From: Viola odorata
Lineage: Eukaryota; Streptophyta; Magnoliopsida; Malpighiales; Violaceae
Reading direction: 5' to 3'
NCBI GenBank assembly: GCA_963691705.1
Contig: OY829539.1
Coordinates: 8,062,501 to 8,126,500, forward strand
Length of the DNA stretch: 64,000 nucleotides
Numbering within the stretch: the stretch's first letter is position 1; each line of letters opens with the position of its first letter. The notes beneath the pieces are model-generated. The model searched no databases, was not told the origin of the DNA, and was given only the letters and a program-made list of their open reading frames with translations. Below are positions 21,178-34,211 of this stretch, in pieces. Both the position numbers and the translations under genes were made by a program.

Positions 21178-24100
21178 TGTTCATGTTTTGGTACTGTTTT
21201 TAATTTTGTGAATGCTCAAGGGCGAGCATTGGGCAGTGTGGGGATATTTGATTACATGTATTTTATGCATGTTTTTCCTTCCATTCTTACCTCGATTTAG
21301 GCCTTGATACTACTAATTCGGTCGTGTTTCCATCTTTATCGCAGCTCAAGGCCAAGAAGGCGAAATGTGCGAAAAGACATACTTTCTGGGCAATTTCAGA
21401 AGAGTTTAAGCTTCAAGACTAGCGTCGAGACCATAGACACCAATTTCTCCATGTACTAATGCACTCAGATTGATATCCAAACTCTATTTTTGTGCTGTGT
21501 TATCTGCATTTTGAGTGACTAAACATATAGCCTTGTTTGCGAGCGAGTGAGTAAACACATATCTGGTGAGGGCTGCTCATGACTAGGCCTGATGTGGAAA
21601 AGTTCTACCTTTGGGGTCGGTATCCCAATGCTTTAATGCAGGTGTGCATCTAGGCAGGAAGCGCCTTATCGAGACCTTGATAATTAACAGGTTTGATCAT
21701 TCCAGTGCTTTGGTTGTTTGTGTTCATGTTTTGGGACTGTTTTTTATTTTGTGAATGCTCAAGGGCGAGCATTGGGCAGTGTGGGGATATTTGATTGCAT
21801 GTATTTTATGCATGTTTTTCCTTCCATTCTTACCTCGATTTAGGCCTTGATACTACTAATTCGCTCGTGTTTCCATCTTTATCGCAGATCAAGGCCAAGA
21901 AGGAGAAATGTGCGAAAAGACATACTTTCTGGGCAATTTTAGAAGAGTTTAAGCTTCAAGACTAGCGTCGAGACCATAGACACCAATTTCTCCATGTACT
22001 AATGTACTCGGATTGATATGCAAACTCTATTTTTGTGCTGTGTTATCTGCATTTTGAGTGACAAAACATATAGCCTTGTTTGCGAGCGAGTGAGTAAACA
22101 CATATCTTGTGAGGGCTGCTCGTGACTAGGCCTGATGTGGAAAAGTTCTACCTTTGGGGTCGGTATCCCAATGCTTTAATGCAGGTGTGCATCTAGGCAG
22201 GAAGCGCCTTATCGAGACCTGGACAATTGACGGGTTTGATCATTCCAGTGCTTTGGTTGTTTGTGTTCATGTTTTGGTACAGTTTTTAATTTTGTGAATG
22301 CTCAAGGGCGAGCATTGGGCAGTGTGGGGATATTTGATTACATGTATTTTATGCATGTTTTTCCTTCCATTGTTACGTCGATTTAGGCCTTGATACTACT
22401 AATTCGCTCGTGTTTCCATCTTTATCGCAGATCAAGGCCAAGAAGCAGAAATGTGCTAAAAGACAAACTTTCTGGGTAATTTCAGAAGAGTTTAAGCTTC
22501 AAGACTAGCGTCGAGACCATAGACACCAATTTCACCATGTACTAATGTACTCGGATTTATATGCAAACTCTATTTTTGTGCTGTGTTATCTGCATTTTGA
22601 GTGACTAAACATATAGCCTTGTTTGCGAGCGAGTGAGTAAACACATATCTGGTGAGGGCTGCTCGTGACTAGGCCTGATGTGGAAAAGTTCTACCTTTGG
22701 GGTCAGTATCCCAATGCTTTAATGCAGGTGTGCATCTAGGCAGGAAACGCCTTATCGAGACCTGGACAATTGACGGGTTTGATCATTCCAGTGCTTTGGT
22801 TGTTTGTGTTCATGTTTTGGTACTGTTTTTAATTTTGTGAATGCTCAAGGGCGAGCATTGGGCAGTGTGGGGATATTTGATTACATGTATTTTATGCATG
22901 TTTTTCCTTCCATTCTTACCTCGATTTAGGCCTTGATACTACTAATTCGCTCGTGTTTCCATCTTTATCGCAGATCAAGGCCAAGAAGGAGAAATGTGCG
23001 AAAAGACATACTTTCTGGGCAATTTTAGAAGAGTTTAAGCTTCAAGACTAGCGTCGAGACCATAGACACCAATTTCTCCATGTACTAATGTACTCGGATT
23101 GATATGCAAACTCTATTTTTGTGCTGTGTTATCTGCATTTTGAGTGACAAAACATATAGCCTTGTTTGCGAGCGAGTGAGTAAACACATATCTGGTGAGG
23201 GTTGCTCGTGACTAGGCCTCATGTGGAAAAGTTCTACCTTTGGGGTCGGTATCCCAATGCTTTAATGTAGGTGTCCATCTAGGCAGGAAGCGCCATATCG
23301 AGACCTCGGCAATTGACGGGTTTGATCATTCCACTGCTTTGGTTGTTTGTGTTCATGTTTTGGGACTGTTTTTAATTTTGTGAATGCTCAAGGGTGAGCA
23401 TTGGGCAGTGTGGGGATATTTGATTGCATGTATTTTATGCATGTTTTTCCTTCCATTCTTACCTCGATTTAGGCCTTGATACTACTAATTTGCTCGTGTT
23501 TCCATCTTTATCGCAGATCAAGGCCAAGAAGGAGAAATGTGCGAAAAGACATACTTTCTGGTCAATTTTAGAAGAGTTTAAGCTTCAAGACTAGCGTCGA
23601 GACCATAGACACCAATTTCTCCATGTACTAATGTACTCGGATTGATATGCAAACTCTATTTTTGTGCTGTGTTATCTGCATTTTGAGTGACAAAACATAT
23701 AGCCTTGTTTGCGAGCGAGTGAGTAAACACATATCTTGTGAGGGCTGCTCGTGACTAGGCCTGATGTGGAAAAGTTCTACCTTTGGGGTCGGTATCCCAA
23801 TGCTTTAATGCAGGTGTGCATCTAGGCAGGAAGCGCCTTATCGAGACCTGGACAATTGACGGGTTTGATCATTCCAGTGCTTTGGTTGTTTGTGTTCATG
23901 TTTTGGTACAGTTTTTAATTTTGTGAATGCTCAAGGGCGAGCATTGGGCAGTGTGGGGATATTTGATTACATGTATTTTATGCATGTTTTTCCTTCCATT
24001 GTTACGTCGATTTAGGCCTTGATACTACTAATTCGCTCGTGTTTCCATCTTTATCGCAGATCAAGGCCAAGAAGCAGAAATGTGCTAAAAGACAAACTTT

Positions 24101-27100
24101 CTGGGTAATTTCAGAAGAGTTTAAGCTTCAAGACTAGCGTCGAGACCATAGACACCAATTTCACCATGTACTAATGTACTCGGATTTATATGCAAACTCT
24201 ATTTTTGTGCTGTGTTATCTGCATTTTGAGTGACTAAACATATAGCCTTGTTTGCGAGCGAGTGAGTAAACACATATCTGGTGAGGGCTGCTCGTGACTA
24301 GGCCTGATGTGGAAAAGTTCTACCTTTGGGGTCAGTATCCCAATGCTTTAATGCAGGTGTGCATCTAGGCAGGAAACGCCTTATCGAGACCTGGACAATT
24401 GACGGGTTTGATCATTCCAGTGCTTTGGTTGTTTGTGTTCATGTTTTGGTACTGTTTTTAATTTTGTGAATGCTCAAAGGCGAGCATTGGGCAGTGTGGG
24501 GATATTTGATTACATGTATTTTATGCATGTTTTTCCTTCCATTCTTACCTCGATTTAGGCCTTGATACTACTAATTCGCTCGTGTTTCCATCTTTATCGC
24601 AGATCAAGGCCAAGAAGGAGAAATGTGCGAAAAGACATACTTTCTGGGCAATTTTAGAAGAGTTTAAGCTTCAAGACTAGCGTCGAGACCATAGACACCA
24701 ATTTCTCCATGTACTAATGTACTCGGATTGATATGCAAACTCTATTTTTGTGCTGTGTTATCTGCATTTTGAGTGACAAAACATATAGCCTTGTTTGCGA
24801 GCGAGTGAGTAAACACATATCTGGTGAGGGTTGCTCGTGACTAGGCCTCATGTGGAAAAGTTCTACCTTTGGGGTCGGTATCCCAATGCTTTAATGCAGG
24901 TGTCCATCTAGGCAGGAAGCGCCATATCGAGACCTCGGCAATTGACGGGTTTGATCATTCCACTGCTTTGGTTGTTTGTGTTCATGTTTTGGGACTGTTT
25001 TTAATTTTTTGAATGCTCAAGGGCGAGCATTGGGCAGTGTGGGGATATTTGATTACATGTATTTTATGCATGTTTTTCCTTCCATTCTTACCTCGATTTA
25101 GGCCTTGATACTACTAATTCGGTCGTGTTTCCATCTTTATCGCAGCTCAAGGCCAAGAAGGCGAAATGTGCGAAAAGACATACTTTCTGGGCAATTTCAG
25201 AAGAGTTTAAGCTTCAAGACTAGCGTCGAGACCATAGACACCAATTTCTCCATGTACTAATGCACTCAGATTGATATCCAAACTCTATTTTTGTGCTGTG
25301 TTATCTGCATTTTGAGTGACTAAACATATAGCCTTGTTTGCGAGCGAGTGAGTAAACACATATCTGGTGAGGGCTGCTCATGACTAGGCCTGATGTGGAA
25401 AAGTTCTACCTTTGGGGTCGGTATCCCAATGCTTTAATGCAGGTGTGCATCTAGGCAGGAAGCGCCTTATCGAGACCTTGATAATTAACAGGTTTGATCA
25501 TTCCAGTGCTTTGGTTGTTTGTGTTCATGTTTTGGGACTGTTTTTTATTTTGTGAATGCTCAAGGGCGAGCATTGGGCAGTGTGGGGATATTTGATTGCA
25601 TGTATTTTTATGCATGTTTTTCCTTCCATTCTTACCTCGATTTAGGCCTTGATACTACTAATTCGCTCGTGTTTCCATCTTTATCGCAGATCAAGGCCAA
25701 GAAGGAGAAATGTGCGAAAAGACATACTTTCTGGGCAATTTTAGAAGAGTTTAAGCTTCAAGACTAGCGTCGAGACCATAGACACCAATTTCTCCATGTA
25801 CTAATGTACTCGGATTGATATGCAAACTCTATTTTTGTGCTGTGTTATCTGCATTTTGAGTGACAAAACATATAGCCTTATTTGCGAGCGAGTGAGTAAA
25901 CACATATCTGGTGAGGGCTGCTCGTGACTAGGCCTGATGTGGAAAATTTCTACCTTTGGGGTCGGTATCCCAATTCTTTAATGCAGGTGTGCATCTAGGC
26001 AGGAAGCGCCTTATCGAGACCTCGGCAATTGACGGGTTTGATCATTCCAGTGCTTTGGTTGTTTGTGTTGATGTTTTGGGACTGTTTTTAATTTTGTGAA
26101 TGCTCAAGGGCGAGCATTGGGCAGTGTGGGGATATTTGATTACATGTATTTTATGCATGTTTTTCCTTCCATTCTTACCTCGATTTAGGCCTTGATACTA
26201 CTAATTCGCTCGTGTTTCCATCTTTATCGCAGATCAAGGCCAAGAAGGAGAGAGGTGCGAAAAGACATACTTTCTAGGCAATTTTAGAAGAGTTTAAGCT
26301 TCAAGACTAGCGTCGAGACCATAGACACCAATTTCTCCATGTACTAATGTACTCGGATTGATATGCAAACTCTATTTTTGTGCTGTGTTATCAGCATTTT
26401 GAGTGACAAAACATATAGCCTTGTTTGCGAGCGAGTGAGTAAACACATATCTGGTGAGGGCTGCTCGTGACTAGGCCTGATGTGGAAAAGTTCTACCTTT
26501 GGGGTCGGTATCCCAATGCTTTAATGCAGGTGTGCATCTAGGCAGGAAGCGCCTTATCGAGACCTGGACAATTGACGGGTTTGATCATTCCAGTGCTTTG
26601 GTTGTTTGTGTTAATGTTTTGGTACTGTTTTTAATTTTGTGAATGCTCAAGGGCGAGCATTGGGCAGTGTGGGGATATTTGATTACATGTATTTTATGCA
26701 TGTTTTTCCTTCCATTCTTACCTCGATTTAGGCCTTGATACTACTAATTCGCTCGTGTTTCCATCTTTATCGCAGATCAAGGCCAAGAAGCAGAAATGTG
26801 CTAAAAGACAAACTTTCTGGGCAATTTTAGAAGAGTTTAAGCTTCAAGACTAGCGTCGAGACCATAGACACCAATTTCTCCATGTACTAATGTACTCGGA
26901 TTGATATGCAAACTCTATTTTTGTGCTGTGTTATCTGCATTTTGAGTGACAAAACATATAGCCTTATTTGCGAGCGAGTGAGTAAACACATATCTGGTGA
27001 GGGCTGCTCGTGACTAGGCCTGATGTGGAAAATTTCTACCTTTGGGGTCGGTATCCCAATTCTTTAATGCAGGTGTGCATCTAGGCAGGAAGCGCCTTAT

Positions 27101-27694
27101 CGAGACCTCGGCAATTGACGGGTTTGATCATTCTAGTGCTTTGGTCTTTTGTGTTGATGTTTTGGGACTGTTTTTAATTTTGTGAATGCTCAAGGGCGAG
27201 CATTGGGCAGTGTGGGGATATTTGATTACATGTATTTTATGCATGTTTTTCCTTCCATTCTTACCTCGATTTAGGCCTTGATACTACTAATTCGCTCGTG
27301 TTTCCATCTTTATCGCAGATCAAGGCCAAGAAGCAGAAATGTGCTAAAAGACAAACTTTCTGGGCAATTTTAGAAGAGTTTAAGCTTCAAGACTAGCGTC
27401 GAGACCATAGACACCAATTTCTCCATGTACTAATGTACTCGGATTGATATGCAAACTCTATTTTTGTGCTGTGTTATCTGCATTTTGAGTGACAAAACAT
27501 ATAGCCTTATTTGCGAGCGAGTGAGTAAACACATATCTGGTGAGGGCTGCTCGTGACTAGGCCTGATGTGGAAAATTTCTACCTTTGGGGTCGGTATCCC
27601 AATTCTTTAATGCAGGTGTGCATCTAGGCAGGAAGCGCCTTATCGAGACCTCGGCAATTGACGGGTTTGATCATTCCAGTGCTTTGGTTGTTTG
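21178..27694 (+). repeat. 12-mer HOR, copy 2 (M40-M51, 6517 bp)
   Basis: Twelve monomers recur at +6517 bp as M52-M63. Markers shared by both copies include GGGTGAGC in M44/M56, ATTTTTTGAATG in M47/M59 (GAATG at 25011 and 31528), an extra T in M48/M60, AAGGAGAGAGGTGCG with CTTTCTAGGC in M49/M61, and TGTTAATG with AAGCAG in M50/M62. Private to this copy are AATGTAGGTG near 23267 in M43 and GGTCTTTTGTG near 27143 just before M51's TGTTGATG. M51 has AAGCAGAAATGTGCT, whereas M63 has CGGTCG/CAGCTC, so the last monomer has been exchanged in one copy. Confidence 0.88.
25605..25609 (+). repeat. One-base insertion making M48 544 bp
   Basis: In M48 the AT-rich segment reads GCATGTATTTTTATGCATG with five T where other monomers have four. 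This is the first phase shift in the window and it joins two reading frames, giving a spurious 82-codon frame at 25519-25767. The identical insertion occurs in M60, 6517 bp away, and in no other monomer I checked, so it is a clean marker for the 12-mer duplication. Confidence 0.93.
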
Positions 27695-30600
27695 TGTTCA
27701 TGTTTTGGTACTGTTTTTAATTTTGTGAATGCTCAAGGGCGAGCATTGGGCAGTGTGGGGATATTTGATTACATGTATTTTATGCATGTTTTTCCTTCCA
27801 TTCTTACCTCGATTTAGGCCTTGATACTACTAATTCGGTCGTGTTTCCATCTTTATCGCAGCTCAAGGCCAAGAAGGCGAAATGTGCGAAAAGACATACT
27901 TTCTGGGCAATTTCAGAAGAGTTTAAGCTTCAAGACTAGCGTCGAGACCATAGACACCAATTTCTCCATGTACTAATGCACTCAGATTGATATCCAAACT
28001 CTATTTTTGTGCTGTGTTATCTGCATTTTGAGTGACTAAACATATAGCCTTGTTTGCGAGCGAGTGAGTAAACACATATCTGGTGAGGGCTGCTCATGAC
28101 TAGGCCTGATGTGGAAAAGTTCTACCTTTGGGGTCGGTATCCCAATGCTTTAATGCAGGTGTGCATCTAGGCAGGAAGCGCCTTATCGAGACCTTGATAA
28201 TTAACAGGTTTGATCATTCCAGTGCTTTGGTTGTTTGTGTTCATGTTTTGGGACTGTTTTTTATTTTGTGAATGCTCAAGGGCGAGCATTGGGCAGTGTG
28301 GGGATATTTGATTGCATGTATTTTATGCATGTTTTTCCTTCCATTCTTACCTCGATTTAGGCCTTGATACTACTAATTCGCTCGTGTTTCCATCTTTATC
28401 GCAGATCAAGGCCAAGAAGGAGAAATGTGCGAAAAGACATACTTTCTGGGCAATTTTAGAAGAGTTTAAGCTTCAAGACTAGCGTCGAGAGCATAGACAC
28501 CAATTTCTCCATGTACTAATGTACTCGGATTGATATGCAAACTCTATTTTTGTGCTGTGTTATCTGCATTTTGAGTGACAAAACATATAGCCTTGTTTGC
28601 GAGCGAGTGAGTAAACACATATCTTGTGAGGGCTGCTCGTGACTAGGCCTGATGTGGAAAAGTTCTACCTTTGGGGTCGGTATCCCAATGCTTTAATGCA
28701 GGTGTGCATCTAGGCAGGAAGCGCCTTATCGAGACCTGGACAATTGACGGGTTTGATCATTCCAGTGCTTTGGTTGTTTGTGTTCATGTTTTGGTACAGT
28801 TTTTAATTTTGTGAATGCTCAAGGGCGAGCATTGGGCAGTGTGGGGATATTTGATTACATGTATTTTATGCATGTTTTTCCTTCCATTGTTACGTCGATT
28901 TAGGCCTTGATACTACTAATTCGCTCGTGTTTCCATCTTTATCGCAGATCAAGGCCAAGAAGCAGAAATGTGCTAAAAGACAAACTTTCTGGGTAATTTC
29001 AGAAGAGTTTAAGCTTCAAGACTAGCGTCGAGACCATAGACACCAATTTCACCATGTACTAATGTACTCGGATTTATATGCAAACTCTATTTTTGTGCTG
29101 TGTTATCTGCATTTTGAGTGACTAAACATATAGCCTTGTTTGCGAGCGAGTGAGTAAACACATATCTGGTGAGGGCTGCTCGTGACTAGGCCTGATGTGG
29201 AAAAGTTCTACCTTTGGGGTCAGTATCCCAATGCTTTAATGCAGGTGTGCATCTAGGCAGGAAACGCCTTATCGAGACCTGGACAATTGACGGGTTTGAT
29301 CATTCCAGTGCTTTGGTTGTTTGTGTTCATGTTTTGGTACTGTTTTTAATTTTGTGAATGCTCAAGGGCGAGCATTGGGCAGTGTGGGGATATTTGATTA
29401 CATGTATTTTATGCATGTTTTTCCTTCCATTCTTACCTCGATTTAGGCCTTGATACTACTAATTCGCTCGTGTTTCCATCTTTATCGCAGATCAAGGCCA
29501 AGAAGGAGAAATGTGCGAAAAGACATACTTTCTGGGCAATTTTAGAAGAGTTTAAGCTTCAAGACTAGCGTCGAGACCATAGACACCAATTTCTCCATGT
29601 ACTAATGTACTCGGATTGATATGCAAACTCTATTTTTGTGCTGTGTTATCTGCATTTTGAGTGACAAAACATATAGCCTTGTTTGCGAGCGAGTGAGTAA
29701 ACACATATCTGGTGAGGGTTGCTCGTGACTAGGCCTCATGTGGAAAAGTTCTACCTTTGGGGTCGGTATCCCAATGCTTTAATGCAGGTGTCCATCTAGG
29801 CAGGAAGCGCCATATCGAGACCTCGGCAATTGACGGGTTTGATCATTCCACTGCTTTGGTTGTTTGTGTTCATGTTTTGGGACTGTTTTTAATTTTGTGA
29901 ATGCTCAAGGGTGAGCATTGGGCAGTGTGGGGATATTTGATTGCATGTATTTTATGCATGTTTTTCCTTCCATTCTTACCTCGATTTAGGCCTTGATACT
30001 ACTAATTTGCTCGTGTTTCCATCTTTATCGCAGATCAAGGCCAAGAAGGAGAAATGTGCGAAAAGACATACTTTCTGGTCAATTTTAGAAGAGTTTAAGC
30101 TTCAAGACTAGCGTCGAGACCATAGACACCAATTTCTCCATGTACTAATGTACTCGGATTGATATGCAAACTCTATTTTTGTGCTGTGTTATCTGCATTT
30201 TGAGTGACAAAACATATAGCCTTGTTTGCGAGCGAGTGAGTAAACACATATCTTGTGAGGGCTGCTCGTGACTAGGCCTGATGTGGAAAAGTTCTACCTT
30301 TGGGGTCGGTATCCCAATGCTTTAATGCAGGTGTGCATCTAGGCAGGAAGCGCCTTATCGAGACCTGGACAATTGACGGGTTTGATCATTCCAGTGCTTT
30401 GGTTGTTTGTGTTCATGTTTTGGTACAGTTTTTAATTTTGTGAATGCTCAAGGGCGAGCATTGGGCAGTGTGGGGATATTTGATTACATGTATTTTATGC
30501 ATGTTTTTCCTTCCATTCTTACCTCGATTTAGGCCTTGATACTACTAATTCGCTCGTGTTTCCATCTTTATCGCAGCTCAAGGCCAAGAAGGCGAAATGT

Positions 30601-33600
30601 GCGAAAAGACATACTTTCTGGGCAATTTCAGAAGAGTTTAAGCTTCAAGACTAGCGTCGAGACCATAGACACCAATTTCTCCATGTACTAATGCACTCAG
30701 ATTGATATCCAAACTCTATTTTTGTGCTGTGTTATCTGCATTTTGAGTGACTAAACATATAGCCTTGTTTGCGAGCGAGTGAGTAAACACATATCTGGTG
30801 AGGGCTGCTCATGACTAGGCCTGATGTGGAAAAGTTCTACCTTTGGGGTCGGTATCCCAATGCTTTAATGCAGGTGTGCATCTAGGCAGGAAGCGCCTTA
30901 TCGAGACCTGGACAATTGACGGGTTTGATCATTCCAGTGCTTTGGTTGTTTGTGTTCATGTTTTGGTACTGTTTTTAATTTTGTGAATGCTCAAAGGCGA
31001 GCATTGGGCAGTGTGGGGATATTTGATTACATGTATTTTATGCATGTTTTTCCTTCCATTCTTACCTCGATTTAGGCCTTGATACTACTAATTCGCTCGT
31101 GTTTCCATCTTTATCGCAGATCAAGGCCAAGAAGGAGAAATGTGCGAAAAGACATACTTTCTGGGCAATTTTAGAAGAGTTTAAGCTTCAAGACTAGCGT
31201 CGAGACCATAGACACCAATTTCTCCATGTACTAATGTACTCGGATTGATATGCAAACTCTATTTTTGTGCTGTGTTATCTGCATTTTGAGTGACAAAACA
31301 TATAGCCTTGTTTGCGAGCGAGTGAGTAAACACATATCTGGTGAGGGTTGCTCGTGACTAGGCCTCATGTGGAAAAGTTCTACCTTTGGGGTCGGTATCC
31401 CAATGCTTTAATGCAGGTGTCCATCTAGGCAGGAAGCGCCATATCGAGACCTCGGCAATTGACGGGTTTGATCATTCCACTGCTTTGGTTGTTTGTGTTC
31501 ATGTTTTGGGACTGTTTTTAATTTTTTGAATGCTCAAGGGCGAGCATTGGGCAGTGTGGGGATATTTGATTACATGTATTTTATGCATGTTTTTCCTTCC
31601 ATTCTTACCTCGATTTAGGCCTTGATACTACTAATTCGGTCGTGTTTCCATCTTTATCGCAGCTCAAGGCCAAGAAGGCGAAATGTGCGAAAAGACATAC
31701 TTTCTGGGCAATTTCAGAAGAGTTTAAGCTTCAAGACTAGCGTGGAGACCATAGACACCAATTTCTCCATGTACTAATGCACTCAGATTGATATCCAAAC
31801 TCTATTTTTGTGCTGTGTTATCTGCATTTTGAGTGACTAAACATATAGCCTTGTTTGCGAGCGAGTGAGTAAACACATATCTGGTGAGGGCTGCTCATGA
31901 CTAGGCCTGATGTGGAAAAGTTCTACCTTTGGGGTCGGTATCCCAATGCTTTAATGCAGGTGTGCATCTAGGCAGGAAGCGCCTTATCGAGACCTTGATA
32001 ATTAACAGGTTTGATCATTCCAGTGCTTTGGTTGTTTGTGTTCATGTTTTGGGACTGTTTTTTATTTTGTGAATGCTCAAGGGCGAGCATTGGGCAGTGT
32101 GGGGATATTTGATTGCATGTATTTTTATGCATGTTTTTCCTTCCATTCTTACCTCGATTTAGGCCTTGATACTACTAATTCGCTCGTGTTTCCATCTTTA
32201 TCGCAGATCAAGGCCAAGAAGGAGAAATGTGCGAAAAGACATACTTTCTGGGCAATTTTAGAAGAGTTTAAGCTTCAAGACTAGCGTCGAGACCATAGAC
32301 ACCAATTTCTCCATGTACTAATGTACTCGGATTGATATGCAAACTCTATTTTTGTGCTGTGTTATCTGCATTTTGAGTGACAAAACATATAGCCTTATTT
32401 GCGAGCGAGTGAGTAAACACATATCTGGTGAGGGCTGCTCGTGACTAGGCCTGATGTGGAAAATTTCTACCTTTGGGGTCGGTATCCCAATTCTTTAATG
32501 CAGGTGTGCATCTAGGCAGGAAGCGCCTTATCGAGACCTCGGCAATTGACGGGTTTGATCATTCCAGTGCTTTGGTTGTTTGTGTTGATGTTTTGGGACT
32601 GTTTTTAATTTTGTGAATGCTCAAGGGCGAGCATTGGGCAGTGTGGGGATATTTGATTACATGTATTTTATGCATGTTTTTCCTTCCATTCTTACCTCGA
32701 TTTAGGCCTTGATACTACTAATTCGCTCGTGTTTCCATCTTTATCGCAGATCAAGGCCAAGAAGGAGAGAGGTGCGAAAAGACATACTTTCTAGGCAATT
32801 TTAGAAGAGTTTAAGCTTCAAGACTAGCGTCGAGACCATAGACACCAATTTCTCCATGTACTAATGTACTCGGATTGATATGCAAACTCTATTTTTGTGC
32901 TGTGTTATCAGCATTTTGAGTGACAAAACATATAGCCTTGTTTGCGAGCGAGTGAGTAAACACATATCTGGTGAGGGCTGCTCGTGACTAGGCCTGATGT
33001 GGAAAAGTTCTACCTTTGGGGTCGGTATCCCAATGCTTTAATGCAGGTGTGCATCTAGGCAGGAAGCGCCTTATCGAGACCTGGACAATTGACGGGTTTG
33101 ATCATTCCAGTGCTTTGGTTGTTTGTGTTAATGTTTTGGTACTGTTTTTAATTTTGTGAATGCTCAAGGGCGAGCATTGGGCAGTGTGGGGATATTTGAT
33201 TACATGTATTTTATGCATGTTTTTCCTTCCATTCTTACCTCGATTTAGGCCTTGATACTACTAATTCGCTCGTGTTTCCATCTTTATCGCAGATCAAGGC
33301 CAAGAAGCAGAAATGTGCTAAAAGACAAACTTTCTGGGCAATTTTAGAAGAGTTTAAGCTTCAAGACTAGCGTCGAGACCATAGACACCAATTTCTCCAT
33401 GTACTAATGTACTCGGATTGATATGCAAACTCTATTTTTGTGCTGTGTTATCTGCATTTTGAGTGACAAAACATATAGCCTTATTTGCGAGCGAGTGAGT
33501 AAACACATATCTGGTGAGGGCTGCTCGTGACTAGGCCTGATGTGGAAAATTTCTACCTTTGGGGTCGGTATCCCAATTCTTTAATGCAGGTGTGCATCTA

Positions 33601-34211
33601 GGCAGGAAGCGCCTTATCGAGACCTCGGCAATTGACGGGTTTGATCATTCTAGTGCTTTGGTTTTTTGTGTTGATGTTTTGGGACTGTTTTTAATTTTGT
33701 GAATGCTCAAGGGCGAGCATTGGGCAGTGTGGGGATATTTGATTACATGTATTTTATGCATGTTTTTCCTTCCATTCTTACCTCGATTTAGGCCTTGATA
33801 CTACTAATTCGGTCGTGTTTCCATCTTTATCGCAGCTCAAGGCCAAGAAGGAGAAATGTGCGAAAAGACATACTTTCTGGGCAATTTCAGAAGAGTTTAA
33901 GCTTCAAGACTAGCGTCGAGACCATAGACACCAATTTCTCCATGTACTAATGCACTCGGATTGATATGCAAACTCTATTTTTGTGCTGTGTTATCAGCAT
34001 TTTGAGTGACTAAGCATATAGCCTTGTTTGCGAGTGAGTGAGTAAACACATATCTTGTGAGGGCTGCTCGTGACTAGGCCTGATGTGGAAAAGTTCTACC
34101 TTTGGGGTCGGTATCCCAATGCTTTAATGCAGGTGTGCATCTAGGCACGAAGCGCCTTATCGAGACCTCGGCAATTGACGGGTTTGATCATTCCAGTGCT
34201 TTGGTTGTTTG
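27695..34211 (+). repeat. 12-mer HOR, copy 3 (M52-M63, 6517 bp)
   Basis: Near-copy of the unit 6517 bp upstream. Private changes include GTCGAGAGCATAG near 28491 (M53), AGCGTGGAGACC near 31744 (M59) and GGTTTTTTGTG near 33660. M57 (30410-30952) is the main difference: it starts with GGTACAG like its partner M45 but then has CTTACCTCG, CAGCTC, AAGGCG and GCACTCAGATTGATATCC, the haplotype of M52 and M59, and returns to GACCTGGACAATTG at its end. The extra T of M60 (five T at 32122-32126) matches M48 exactly, so the indel is older than the duplication. Confidence 0.88.
32122..32126 (+). repeat. One-base insertion making M60 544 bp
   Basis: Second copy of the five-T variant in the GCATGTATTTT segment, exactly 6517 bp after the one in M48. 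It again creates an 82-codon open frame (32036-32284), identical to the one at 25519. The frame is a by-product of the insertion and not a gene. Confidence 0.93.

Noticed and set aside
25519..25767. 82-codon open frame in M48 (and the identical one at 32036-32284 in M60)
   Set aside because: Produced by the extra T in the AT-rich segment, which joins two frames. It starts at TTG, matches no protein family I know, and is a satellite by-product.
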